In this document: positions 44,201-53,970 of the stretch, piece after piece
How positions within the stretch are numbered: position 1 is the stretch's first letter
Layout of the letters: the number at the start of each line of letters is the position of its first letter
Assembly (NCBI RefSeq): GCF_002865645.1
Contig: NW_020194685.1
Location: 1,699,363-1,763,362 of the forward strand
DNA: 64,000 nucleotides
Origin: Hyaloscypha bicolor E
Lineage: Eukaryota; Ascomycota; Leotiomycetes; Helotiales; Hyaloscyphaceae
Direction: 5' to 3'
Program-made: the position numbers and the translations under genes
Notes under the pieces: generated by a model
The model's input: only the letters and a program-made list of their open reading frames with translations
Databases searched by the model: none
Told to the model about the DNA's origin: nothing

Positions 44201-45420
44201 TAAAGTAATTGGGTTAAATTATAGAATTAAGAACCTGTTTCTATAATAGCCTTTCTATTTCTATTATCTTATTAATATTATTATAATATTAGTTATTATC
44301 TTATTACTTTTATTACTATACCCGAACTATTATATTATTAGTTATACTATAATACTAGAGTTATTATTTTATTAATTCTATTATCTTATTAAAGCTATTA
44401 TCTTATTAGTTCTATTATTATATTAGAACTATTTTTTTTTTACTATTTATATTATAGTTAGCTTTTATTATAAAAGAGGCTAGTATAAAAACATATTAGA
44501 AAATAGAGGCTCTGAGACTTTACTAGATTATATTAACTATTATAGTTTTATTTTCTATATAAGGCAATGAATTATTTATCTATTAGTAAAATAATTTGCT
44601 TATTTAATTAAAATAAAGCAAGTTATATATATATTTATAGACTTTCTTTTTATTTATAATTAAATATAGATTTTACTTAGTATTATAGTATTTATATAAT
44701 AGGTTCTTCTTATATAGTCTATAAGATCTCTAAATATAGCTATATTTATAATATATAGAACCTAAATTATTTCCTTTTAAAATAAAAGTTAGAAAGCCAG
44801 ATTTGAACCTATAATTCTAAGAATAAATATAGTAAGGTCTAGTCTTTTATAAGGCTACTTTACTCGGTTTTATTCTTTATAATATACTATAGGGTTCTTT
44901 ATTTCTGGAAATAATAAATAATTATATAAATCTTAGATAATATAAGTAGCTAAATAATAAGATAATATAAATAAATAATATAGTATAAATCTAATTATAA
45001 CCTTACTTATTTCCCTTAACTTGCTTGCCTATTTCTAATTTCTTCCGAAATATAGACTTATTCTATTCTAGTTATATCTATAGTATAAATCCAATTACTA
45101 TAAAGACTTATATAAAGGCTTTATCTAATATAATAACTTAAGAGCTATCTTATAAAAGTGTTTTTCTAAGAGCCCTATCTTCTTTAAAATTCTATTCTAG
45201 CCGCTATAATAACCTCGAAGCTATAATTTTCCAGAAATATTCTCCTTACTATTATATTAATATAGGAGCCTTCTATTAGGAGTTGTCTCAAGGAAATATT
45301 CTCTTAAGACTACTCTTCTAGAAACTTTCTCCTTATTATTTTATTCTCTTAGGAGTATTCTTCTGGATACTATAATAACCAAAAAGCGTTTTACTAGAAG
45401 CCTTGCTTCCTATTAAGGAT
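38254..45420. other. AT-rich RIP-degraded DNA with a diverged 1-kb direct repeat
   Basis: No gene seen. About 38500-39230 resembles 43200-44210 in the same orientation: shared blocks include GATTAGATTAATAATCT, ATCTATAACTAAT, AATTAGATATAATATAAGT and TTACTTRTAATATATATTTT in the same order. A second direct repeat links about 40985-41070 and 43035-43130 (TATTATTAAGAGTCTAGTAA). These are probably two copies of one old element. At 44270-44440 there is degenerate CTATTATCTTATTA repetition. G+C rises gradually after 45000. Confidence 0.5.
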
Positions 45421-45600
45421 ATTTTTAGTATTAATAATTTAACTAAAAAAGTCAGAATATTATTAGCTTTACTCTACTAAGAATATTTTTAGTATTAATA
45501 ATCTGACCAAAAAGGCCAGAATATTATTGGCTCCACTCTATTAAGGATATTTTTAGCATTAATAATCTGACCAAAAAAGTCAGAACATCTAGTTCCATTC
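45421..45600. repeat. 64-bp tandem repeat, about 2.8 copies, graded mutation
   Basis: Units start at 45421, 45485 and 45549 (ATTTTTAGTATTAATAAT...). Differences between unit 1 and unit 2 are nearly all C/T or G/A, with T and A always in unit 1 on the AT-rich side. Confidence 0.85.
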
Positions 45601-45935
45601 TTGGGGCACCAGCGCCTAGAATTCCAGGCGTTAGCGCAACCGATATGCCAGCGTAATAGACCCTAATTTTGCTCCCGCTATCATCTTTCAAGCGCCATCG
45701 CAACAGATGCGCCAGCGTAAGGGAGCCCATTTCACTCATTCCCAGCGCTGTCTTCCGTCAAGCGCCGTCGCAATGGGTGCGCCAGCGTAAGGGAGCCCAA
45801 TTTTGCTCCATTCCCAACGCTGGCGCTCGTCAAGCGCCAACGCAACAGATGCGTCAGCGTAAGGAAGCCTTAGCGAGCCCAATTTTGCTCCCAACTCCAG
45901 TATTCCTCATGCGCCAAGCACAACAGGAAGTCCAA
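45601..45935. repeat. Degenerate GC-rich minisatellite, unit about 72 bp
   Basis: About four imperfect units built around CAAGCGCCRTCGCAACAGAT, GCGCCAGCGTAAGGGAGCCC and a variable ATTTTGCTCC spacer. Short open frames on both strands here (for example 45669-45962) are made of the repeat and look non-coding. Confidence 0.75.
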
Positions 45936-46149
45936 GCTTTAGACGATTTCATTTGGGTGTAAACAATGCGAGATTCATTCCCTTCCTATTGCAGTTTGAT
46001 TGGAATAGGTGGCAAGGTGGCAAGCTAGTGTAAATTTACTATTAGTCACATAAATCTAATCTCGAACAAACCCGCAGTCACTCGCATTCCTTTTTACAAT
46101 TTTAATAGTGAGACGATCAAGGCAGGTTACTACTAGGTTTCGAGCAGAC

Positions 46150-46630
46150 AAATGTATTTATAGAGGGGTCTGGTTCGAACCCTCGGAGTAGAGAGCACAT
46201 CTTTTGTAGTACTACAACGTGGAGTACTGCAAGGTAACGTATGCCTTATTACATTCGAGATAGATGTTATTTATAGAGGGCCCGGTTTTGACACCTTGAA
46301 GTCTGTTTGGAGTACTATAATATGGAGTACTGCAAGGTGACGTATGCTTTATGTTCGTACTCGAGACTAGAATACTCTAAGTTGTAGTACTACAATTTAC
46401 AGTACTCCTGTTTGAAGTACTACAATGTGGAGTACTATAGGGTGACGTATGCCTTATGTTCGTACTTCAGACCAGAGTATTCTGAGCTGTAGTACTACAA
46501 TTCAAAGTACTCCTGTTTGGAATACTACAATATGGAGTACTGCAAGGTGACGTATGCTTTATGTTCGTACTTCAGACCAGAGTACTTTGAGCTGTAGTAT
46601 TACAACCTGGAGTACTCCAGTTTGAAGTAC
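46150..46630. repeat. 105-bp tandem repeat, about four copies
   Basis: Full units begin at 46304, 46409 and 46514, exactly 105 bp apart, with partial units before (from about 46150) and after. Each unit contains short palindromes (GTAGTACTAC, AGTACT) and the block GGTGACGTATGCYTTATGTT. No coding potential is evident. Confidence 0.88.
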
Positions 46631-47291
46631 GCATCGATTTGTCAATGCAGCAAGTGTCCACCCAGAAGTATTATAGGCCATCGCGAGCAGCCTGCTCTCC
46701 GCAGAAATAAAACTTTCTGTATCCGTCTTTCGTGAGATGACCCAATAATTCTAGGATCGAATAATAAATCACGTAATTCCCACGTGCCATAGCGCGTTAC
46801 CAGTATTCTAGAGTGTGTTTCGTGACGCGTAATTGAAACGTGTGACTCACTATGATAGAATATTCTAGACCTTGTCTTGATCCTATTCAAGCTTTGATAA
46901 AGTAGGTTTTGAGATGTTCTACCCTTAAGCTTCGCCAAGAGTTCCCCTGCTAGCGTGCCCCGCCTCCACATGCTTGTCTGAGCAGCCGCTTTGTGAGGGG
47001 CAGCTGTTTTAGGCGGGTAGGGCTGGGTTTTCGCTGGTTCGTGCCACCAAGGATGCCTGTCACCTGATGTCATTGCCGATTTGGTTATCTGGTCTAGGCA
47101 AGGTTTTCATTTGGATCTGCTAAACCTGGCGTCAACTTCTCTTGCGTCCTTTTTAGGAAGATAAGTATGAGTCACCGACCTATCCCTTTTGGAAACCATC
47201 CAAAAGTGAGGCGATCGTTGACATAAACTTTGAAGCATTATCTGAATAGAGACCATCCAAATAAGATGATCTAGCCGGCCAATTCCAGGTG
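46631..47291. other. Spacer without recognisable gene
   Basis: Moderate G+C. A 143-codon open frame on the minus strand (46642-47073) has no recognisable motif, is basic and of low complexity, and lacks visible gene structure. I do not call it a gene. Confidence 0.5.
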
Positions 47292-47424
47292 GTGTGTACA
47301 CACCACCTGGTTTGTACACATCATTTAGTTTGCACGCACCATTCAGTTTGTACGCACCACCTGGTTTGTACGCACTACCTGGTTTGTACATATTACTTGG
47401 CTTGCACGCACCATTCAGTTTGTG
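47292..47424. repeat. 18-bp tandem repeat, seven copies
   Basis: Units of GTTTGTACGCACCACCTG start at 47292, 47310, 47328, 47346, 47364, 47382 and 47400. A stray copy lies at 47563-47580. Because 18 is a multiple of three, the minus strand reads as a run of YKPGGA-like hexapeptides (47107-47391), which I regard as a by-product of the repeat. Confidence 0.88.
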
Positions 47425-48425
47425 TGAAGGTTTGAACCTGAAGTCACGTGTACGCTAATATATATGCTCGCTCAGGGGCCAGATCGCTGCTCCCTGAACG
47501 ACCTCTTCGTCAATATATGCCACGTTTACTGTCAAACTCATGGAACCGTGACATACTACTTGGTTTGCACGCACTACCTGTTTTATCACCACGTTAAACA
47601 GAGCGAATTCTTCAACATAAAGAGTGCTAAGAATTTTAAGGGATAAGCTTACCAAGTACAAAGGCACAGCTCTCGTATCGATTGCACATTTAGACTGCCT
47701 ATACCCGTATTTTAAGTATACGTATATAGATACAATCGAACAATTATGAAGTCGCAATTGCCTTTGTCCTTCAAGCCTTCAGGCAAAAATTAACACTTGA
47801 AAATCAGCCGTATACGACTACGGGGATATACTTTGCTCTTAGATAACATATGCGCTAGATCGAGCATCTTGTAATACGAATCTAAACGAGATGGCTAATT
47901 CTAGGAGCATTAAAATACTAAAAGATATCTCTCAAAAGGGCATTATACCTAGAAGATTCAGAATACTAGAAGAATATTTCGGGGAGAGGAGAGAGCATAG
48001 AAGAATTCTTCGAGAAGACAGGCATATTTAGAAGCAATATTCGAGAAGCGTATATTATATAGGAGAAATCTTTTAAAAGAAAACTTCCGAGGATAACTGA
48101 TTCCTAGAAGATTTCTTCTAAAAGCTACGGTATCCCCGAAAGTAAGTTATAGGACACCGTAGCACCTCGGAGAAGTTCCTTAGCAGCATATATCTTCTGG
48201 AAAAGTATCGCTTCCACTCCCATAACTAATCGTAAACCCAGCCATTACCTGGTATCCGTAGTACAAACTTAAAGTTCACGTTTTCCAGCTTTCAGGTACG
48301 AGACTACAAGATGCATAAAGAGTAAAAGAAGTTTACAAGCAAAAGATCTTGAAAAGGAGATTATGCGATTACGTGGTATAATCTGTAATACATGGTCCCG
48401 TAACAAAAGGTGCCTCATTTTTCGT
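47425..48425. other. Spacer without recognisable gene
   Basis: Several small hairpins are visible, for example GAAGAATTCTTC near 48001 and CTACGGT...ACCGTAG at about 48122-48157. Small open frames on both strands have no recognisable motif. No gene is called. Confidence 0.5.
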
Positions 48426-48625
48426 AGGTGCCTTTTTGAATAGGCACCTACCAAATACTAGGTGACTATCTTTCTCTAGCTGCCTTTTTGAATAGGCACC
48501 TACCAAATATTAGGTGACTCTCTTTCTCTAGGTGCCTTTTTAAAAACGTACCTACTAAATACTGGGTGCGTCTCTTTTCCAAGGCACCTTCTCAAAAAGG
48601 TAGCCATTAAACCCAAGGTGCCTAT
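48426..48625. repeat. 52-bp tandem repeat with internal hairpins
   Basis: Units start at 48426, 48478, 48530 and 48582, each 52 bp apart. Each of the first two carries the inverted pair RGSTGCCTTTTT / AGGCACCTA, so every unit can fold. The third and fourth units are diverged. Confidence 0.85.
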
Positions 48626-49168
48626 GATTAATAATCAGGTGGAAAAGATGCGATTATACGCGAGAAAAACTAAACAAATAAATATTATAAGCTATCCGTC
48701 TTAGTCAAAAAAATATCAGAATTTGAAATATCACGTGGTGAGCATCTTCACTTGGAAGCTAGGGTAGTTCAGGCCATTCACGGAAATGTACGCAGGTATC
48801 ACACGAAAGTCTAGCTACGAGAAGACGTAGCTTGAATGAGGCGGAGAGCACGTCAATATTAAAACATTGAGTTGGCACAATCTTACTTAAGATATTCTCG
48901 GAGCGGATCTCGTTCCAAAAATAGCTTATAGCTGCAGATTTACATTTATTTTAAGGATGGGATTTTGGAACATTCTTAAAAAAGACTGCTACAATACGAC
49001 TGTAAAGTACATGCTTATATTAGAACGATTCACCTTTAAATGTGACCGAAATCCCTTGGTTGGCCAAGGATTTTCTGCAGATGAGTCATCCCCAATCAGA
49101 CGTAGTTGAACGCCGCCGTCGCCTCACAAACATCTGCATCCACCATCCTTCATGTTGTCGCAGGTCGG
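48626..49168. other. Upstream region of the 602-aa gene
   Basis: No repeat and no gene recognised. It presumably holds the promoter of the gene starting near 49169. I see no clear TATA box. Confidence 0.4.
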
Positions 49169-51086
49169 ATGGCTCGATTGAACTTACCGTGCCATCGAAA
49201 CGAGGTTCTTCTACCTCAACATGTAAATCAGGTCTGTATAGTTTCTTTTCTTCAGCTTCCTTTACTTACTCCTTTAGGCCGTTGATGTTTTTCTTCGATG
49301 GTTAGAACGTGAGCAGAGCACCATTTCTCAATACTTGGACCACTCTCCTTCTATTCGCGATTCATTCCTGGCAGCGGTGCAACAGGTCGCCGGCCACGGG
49401 CTCTTGCTGACGCCAGTCGGAACACCTGCGGAGGAGCTAGATGATGAGCCTGCAGAACCCGCTTCTGAGGAGATTGTTGGCGGGACAGGGACCGTGAATC
49501 ACGATGGCGGAAACCAAAGAGGTGATAACAGAACTCTTGCCATCTCAGATGGACTTTATTCAGGTACCGCGGACCGTCCTATGGGTGTCAAAACACAGTG
49601 GCCGGAGCCGGGGCTGCACAACCCAAAATCGAATGATACGTCTTGTCGCCTGACTGTACCTGTTGGTCCTATGGTTGTGGATGGCACTGTCAGCCTTCCT
49701 GCTGCTAACAATGTAGACTACTGTTTGCAAAGGCCCCTGGATGAGAGTATGGAAGGGGGTAATGGAAAGGATCAGTCCCAAACACTGGCGGTCGGTAATA
49801 GGAATGTCTCGGCGCTGGACGTCATCCCTTCCGACCTCAGTGAGCGCAATACAGAGAACCCCTCACCTGCTCTACGCCAAATGACTAACTTCTCTACTTG
49901 TACAGAACCCTCTCATATCTCGATTCGCACCAAACCAGAACAGACGAAGCGAAAACGTACAGCATACTGTGGGATCGGCGGCTCAGCATATCTGCCACCA
50001 GCTGGTAAGATGGAGGCGCTGTCTAAGCTCTCTCTCAAGGCTTCGGACAAGTTCCAGAGGATCGCAGGCCCCGAAATCCTCGCCACTTTATGGTACTACT
50101 TGCGTGCACAGAGATGTTCTCCTTCGGAGCAACGACGAGCCATGCCCCAAACCGCAGATCCCTCAGATACAAGTATAACAGGGCAGCTACTGAAGTACCA
50201 ACTTCAATATAAGAACATGGGAACCTCGAATGAATACTTTGTTGAACTTTCTCGACGCTTATACTTTGCAAGAATAGCTGGACTATATGCCAAAGAGACG
50301 TCGGCTCGCAAACAAGCCCCGCCTCGAAGGAAAAGACGGAGAACAAGTGGAGGTGATCGTGTTAGTGCTACCAATACATCTGTGAACGATACCTTTGTCG
50401 ACTTCCTTCTTCCGCAACTGCAGTTGAAAGGCAACACACGTAAAAATGCTAAAAGAAGGTTTGAGAACTGGAGACAGATAGGACGGGCGTGTGCAAAACT
50501 AGTTGAATCTTATGATGTAGGCATTCTGCTTCTATTGCCTCAAGATTTGTGGGATGAAAAGTGAGTTGCTGTTCGATCTTTTTGTCCTTGGTTATTGGCT
50601 AACTTTGATCCTAGCCTGCGAGAACTAACAGCATCCCAAGAAGATGCATTAATAGCATATTTGGATTCTTCCAAACCATGTTTGAAGACCGATATTAAGA
50701 ATCTCTCGTCCTTTCTCTCGGCCCTAATCGATGGTCAATCCTTGCCGAAGCGGACGCTAATGCTCGAAGTGTTAACTGAAGCTCAGATCAGATCTGGAGA
50801 GCTGGAAATTCGACCGTTAAGAGAGCTACTTGAGTACTCTGACGATGTCAATTACGCCTCCTATCTGACAGACGAAGCTCTTTCCGAGCTTTCTCAAACC
50901 GAGAGTGATGCTTCACCACACCCCCTTGTGGACCTTGAACATCAAGCCAGCAATTATGTGAATTTGCCTAATCTTACTGCTAGCAATCACCATGATCCAA
51001 GCAATATGTCATACACGGATTATCTTTCATCTCCGATAGATTGGAAAGAGATGGATCGGTTTGGAGAAGACTTTTTTTATTCTTAG
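49169..51086 (+). CDS. Three-exon gene, fungal protein of unknown function (602 aa)
   Basis: Proposed exons are 49169-49222, 49278-50560 and 50615-51086. Intron 2 is well supported: GTGAGT donor at 50561, CTAAC branch at 50599, CTAG acceptor ending at 50614, and the join keeps frame. Intron 1 (GTAAAT donor at 49223, TTTAG acceptor ending at 49277) is inferred because exon 2 has no ATG for its first 300 bases; joining it to a short ATG-led exon keeps the frame. The N-terminus reads MARLNLPCHRNEVLLPQH and then a helical stretch. Residues of about 40-200 are polar and probably disordered. A basic PPRRKRRR segment looks like a nuclear localisation signal. It is followed by a conserved-looking helical C-terminal domain (FENWRQIGRACAKLVESYDV) and an acidic tail. 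I recognise no catalytic motif. The exact start is the weakest point. Confidence 0.72.
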
Positions 51087-51675
51087 TACTTAGAATAGCA
51101 TTGAATTACATTCCTGATTTTCCAAGCACTGCCAGCGCTCCGCTCGGAAGGGCCATTCGAGCACATGCAAAACGCTTCTTTTGAATCTCTGCATATGCAT
51201 GTGCATAATTTCTTTCAACCCCTCAACTTAGTGCTATCACCTTGTCCAATCATTTTTTATCGTGGCCACCAATCCACAAGCACCTACGCCCGACGTTGGT
51301 AGTACCTAGAATTCTCAATACCGCAATCAAGATGCCCTGATTCGCCTGTAGGTGAAGAGTATCTCACGAACTACAGAGAATTGTCGCCCTCTGGGCTACG
51401 CAGCGGCCACGTATGATAACTTGATGCTACGTTGTCAGGGGTATTGAGGCAGTCATCGCCCTGCTCCTGTGGTGGTAGAGATGGAGACATGTGGACTCCG
51501 ACGCGATGCGCTGCGTTCAGTAACTTGATACTGAGCCACCCCTCCATAAGATGCCAAAGCATTTACAACATAGGCACTGCTCTTGCTAATGGAAGACGCT
51601 TTGGATCTCTATCAAGCTATATGATCAGTAAACCCATGCTCTATTATTCTTCCTGCGCAGATCTCCACTACAGTC
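51087..51675. other. Spacer without recognisable gene
   Basis: Ordinary base composition. A GCATATGCATGTGCAT stretch lies near 51191. Open frames here (for example 51432-51815) overlap the dynamin-like remnant in another frame and look spurious. Confidence 0.5.
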
Positions 51676-52262
51676 ATGGCAGAGACCACCATGAATCTAG
51701 CATCTCCAGTGCAGCTGGACATCATCGATCGGCTGCGCGCGCTTGGAATATCAAATTTCGTTGCGCTGCCCCAAGTAAGAGAACGCATCTAGCATTTATT
51801 AGAAGTGGTGGCTAACACCGGGATCGAAAAGCTTGCTGTCGTAGGGGATCAATCAAGGTATACTTGCTTTGGCCCAAGAGCTTTTGTGCTGATAGTTATA
51901 GTGGCAAGAGCTCCGTCCTCGAAAGCTTTTCTGAGCTCCCTTTCCCTCGAGACAGCGGCTTATGCACAAGATTCGCAACACAGATCATCTTCCGGCGTGC
52001 TTCGACGAGCAGCGTCAAGGTCTCCATCATCCCAGGACCAGCCCGCAGCCGCCAAGAGGTAGAGAGACTTCGAGGCTATGTGAAGGACGGGCTTGTGACG
52101 TTGGATAGTCATGAGTTTCTGGAGGTAATCAAGGAGGTTTGCTGCCTGGCATTAAATTTGAAGGTGGACCACCTGAGCTAATAGCCATCGCCGTAGGTCT
52201 GCCAGCTCATGAAACCCGATTCGGTTAGATCTAATCGGGTTCACAAGCCACACCTTATTTGA
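51676..52262 (+). pseudogene. Dynamin-like GTPase, N-terminal fragment with nonsense codon
   Basis: Reading from ATG 51676, the frame gives a start region typical of fungal dynamin-like GTPases (DRLRALGISNFVALPQ), then VVGDQS. A 44-bp intron (51858-51901) splits the P-loop, and joining restores GDQSSGKSS. Next come LPFPRDSGLCTRFATQI and VSIIPGP, all hallmarks of the dynamin GTPase domain. A probable second intron is 52137-52196, and the frame ends at TGA 52260-52262. Codon 39 is TAG (51790-51792) where the surrounding frame continues without shift; CAG to TAG is the likely change. The DVPG and TKxD motifs, the stalk and the GED are missing, so only about 150 of the usual 700 or more residues remain. 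It is a pseudogene in this reading. Confidence 0.8.
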
Positions 52263-52614
52263 GCCGCAACTCAACCTCCTCTCCACAGCTCAGGGCTAAT
52301 ATACTCTCAACTTCCACAGGGCGCAGAGCTTCGCAAGATAAATGCATCGATAGAGCTCAATTAACTTCGTATTCTTCTCATTTCTTTTTAGCTTATTCTA
52401 CCGGTAAAGCGTGGTGTTTTGGGCCAGAATGCAGTTCAACTCCATTTGGGCGGGGGTGCCACCATCCGAATCGGGCTAGACTTATTCCGCAATACGAGAG
52501 CTGGAAGAGTCTATTACCAAAGGTCTAATATGTACCTATAGGTAGACTTTTATTAAATGAGATTGCTACCAATATCTATCTAAAATATAAATCTGCGACG
52601 GCAATCGATAGATA
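52263..52614. other. Spacer between dynamin fragment and TIR element
   Basis: No convincing gene. Possible remnants of the dynamin-like gene may extend here but I cannot align them. The perfect inverted pair AACCCGATT / AATCGGGTT lies just upstream at about 52212-52241. Confidence 0.4.
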
Positions 52615-53859
52615 CTCGAGCTCCCGCTTAAATGCACGGCCGAATTGCATAGAAAATCGCGAAAACTTATACTTTTAATACCTTTATAACTTTTATATTA
52701 ATTAATAAAAAAAACTTACTTCTTGAAATATAATATATAAAAATAGTAAGAGCGATATAATATAATCCTAAAAATTATAATATCGTAAATATAAGTACTT
52801 TATTTTAAAGATTTATAAAAGATATAAATTTTTTCTTAAAAAAATATTTTTAAAAATTAATTTATATAAGAATAAAATATCTAAAAATATAACTTCAAAT
52901 TTTTTCAGTTTTATATATTAATATATATAATTATTTATAAAAGATTTATATTTTACATATTATTAAGTAATTGAAATATTAATTTTTTTAATTTTTAAAC
53001 AAGTATAAAAAGATTATTAATAATAATAGTTTTAAATAAAAGCTATTAATTAAACTTAAATAAAATAGCTTATATTACTTATATAAAGTTTAAAAAACTT
53101 AAAAATATTTTTATTTAATTTTTAATCTTTTATATATTAAAATATTATAGTTTTTTTTAATAATTTTTAAATTAAATAAATTAAATAATTATTTATTAAA
53201 ATTTTTTAATAATATAAGTTTCTTACAAGGCAAGAACTATATTTAAAAGTTAATATTTATTTTATTTTTAATTAATATATAAGAATTTAAATAAATATAA
53301 TTATTAATAAAAACTTAAATAATAAATTTAAATTATATATATAATAAGTATTTTTTATACTTTTAAGTTCTTGAACTCCTTTTATAATTATAGTAAGGAA
53401 ATTTAATTAAAAGATTTCCTTTAAATTAAATTATTCTAAATTATATTAAAAAATAAATAATAAATCTTAAATTTTGAAAATTTTGAAACTTTAAAATTAT
53501 ATTTCTTCTTTTAAAAGGCATTTAAAGATTATATTTAAGCTATGAAATTTAATATAAATTATTTTAAAAATAATTATATAAAGATTTTATAAGATTTATA
53601 ATTATTATAAAAGTTATTAATTCTTTTAATAAATTACTTATTTCTCAAAAAAATATAAATATTATTAATAAAATTATAAAATTATTATAAAATTAATATA
53701 AAGTACAAAAATAGAGTACCTAGTAATTCTATAATAGCTTACTTTCTATAAATATAATTTGTGGTTATTTTATAATTAAATATTTTAGTTTTCTGGTTAG
53801 GCGTGCATTTAAGCGGGCCGTGCATTTAAGCGGGCCGTGCATTTAAGCGGGAGCTCGAG
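52615..53859. mobile_element. AT-rich TIR transposon with TA duplication (1245 bp)
   Basis: Perfect 27-bp terminal inverted repeats begin CTCGAGCTCCCGCTTAAATG on the left (52615) and read the same from the right end (53859). TA flanks both sides (52613-52614, 53860-53861). The right end holds three direct copies of a 17-bp unit (GTGCATTTAAGCGGGCC, from 53803), the left only one. The interior is extremely AT-rich with no open frame, so transposase is absent or destroyed. The sharp composition change at both TIRs shows that mutation was confined to the element. TA duplication suggests the Tc1/mariner superfamily, but the interior does not confirm it. Confidence 0.88.
53803..53852. repeat. 17-bp triplication in right TIR
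   Basis: Units at 53803, 53820 and 53837 (GTGCATTTAAGCGGGCC). Subterminal direct repeats in a TIR element can be transposase-binding sites. Confidence 0.8.
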
Positions 53860-53970
53860 TAACTCCAAAACGCGAACTCTGTTGGCCTCGCCATTACATG
53901 ACTGAAGGTCCTTATGGTACTTGTAGGCATCCACTGTATCCTCTAGGCTACACCACCATCACATGTTTCC

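Noticed and set aside
44795..44880. Possible tRNA remnant on the minus strand (GGTTCAAAT)
   Set aside because: The T stem does not pair even allowing for C-to-T changes, and no acceptor stem is found.
45669..45962. 97-codon open frame and an antisense 71-codon frame
   Set aside because: Both are built from a degenerate GC-rich tandem repeat and have no gene structure.
46165..46200. tRNA-like T-arm (GGTTCGAACCC) in the 105-bp repeat region
   Set aside because: No acceptor, D or anticodon arm can be formed around it.
46642..47073. 143-codon open frame on the minus strand
   Set aside because: No motif, no supported start context, biased composition, and it lies between minisatellites.
47107..47391. 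Repeat protein of YKPGGA-like hexapeptides on the minus strand
   Set aside because: The periodicity comes from an 18-bp DNA repeat. A stray unit outside the frame shows the repeat is not maintained as protein.
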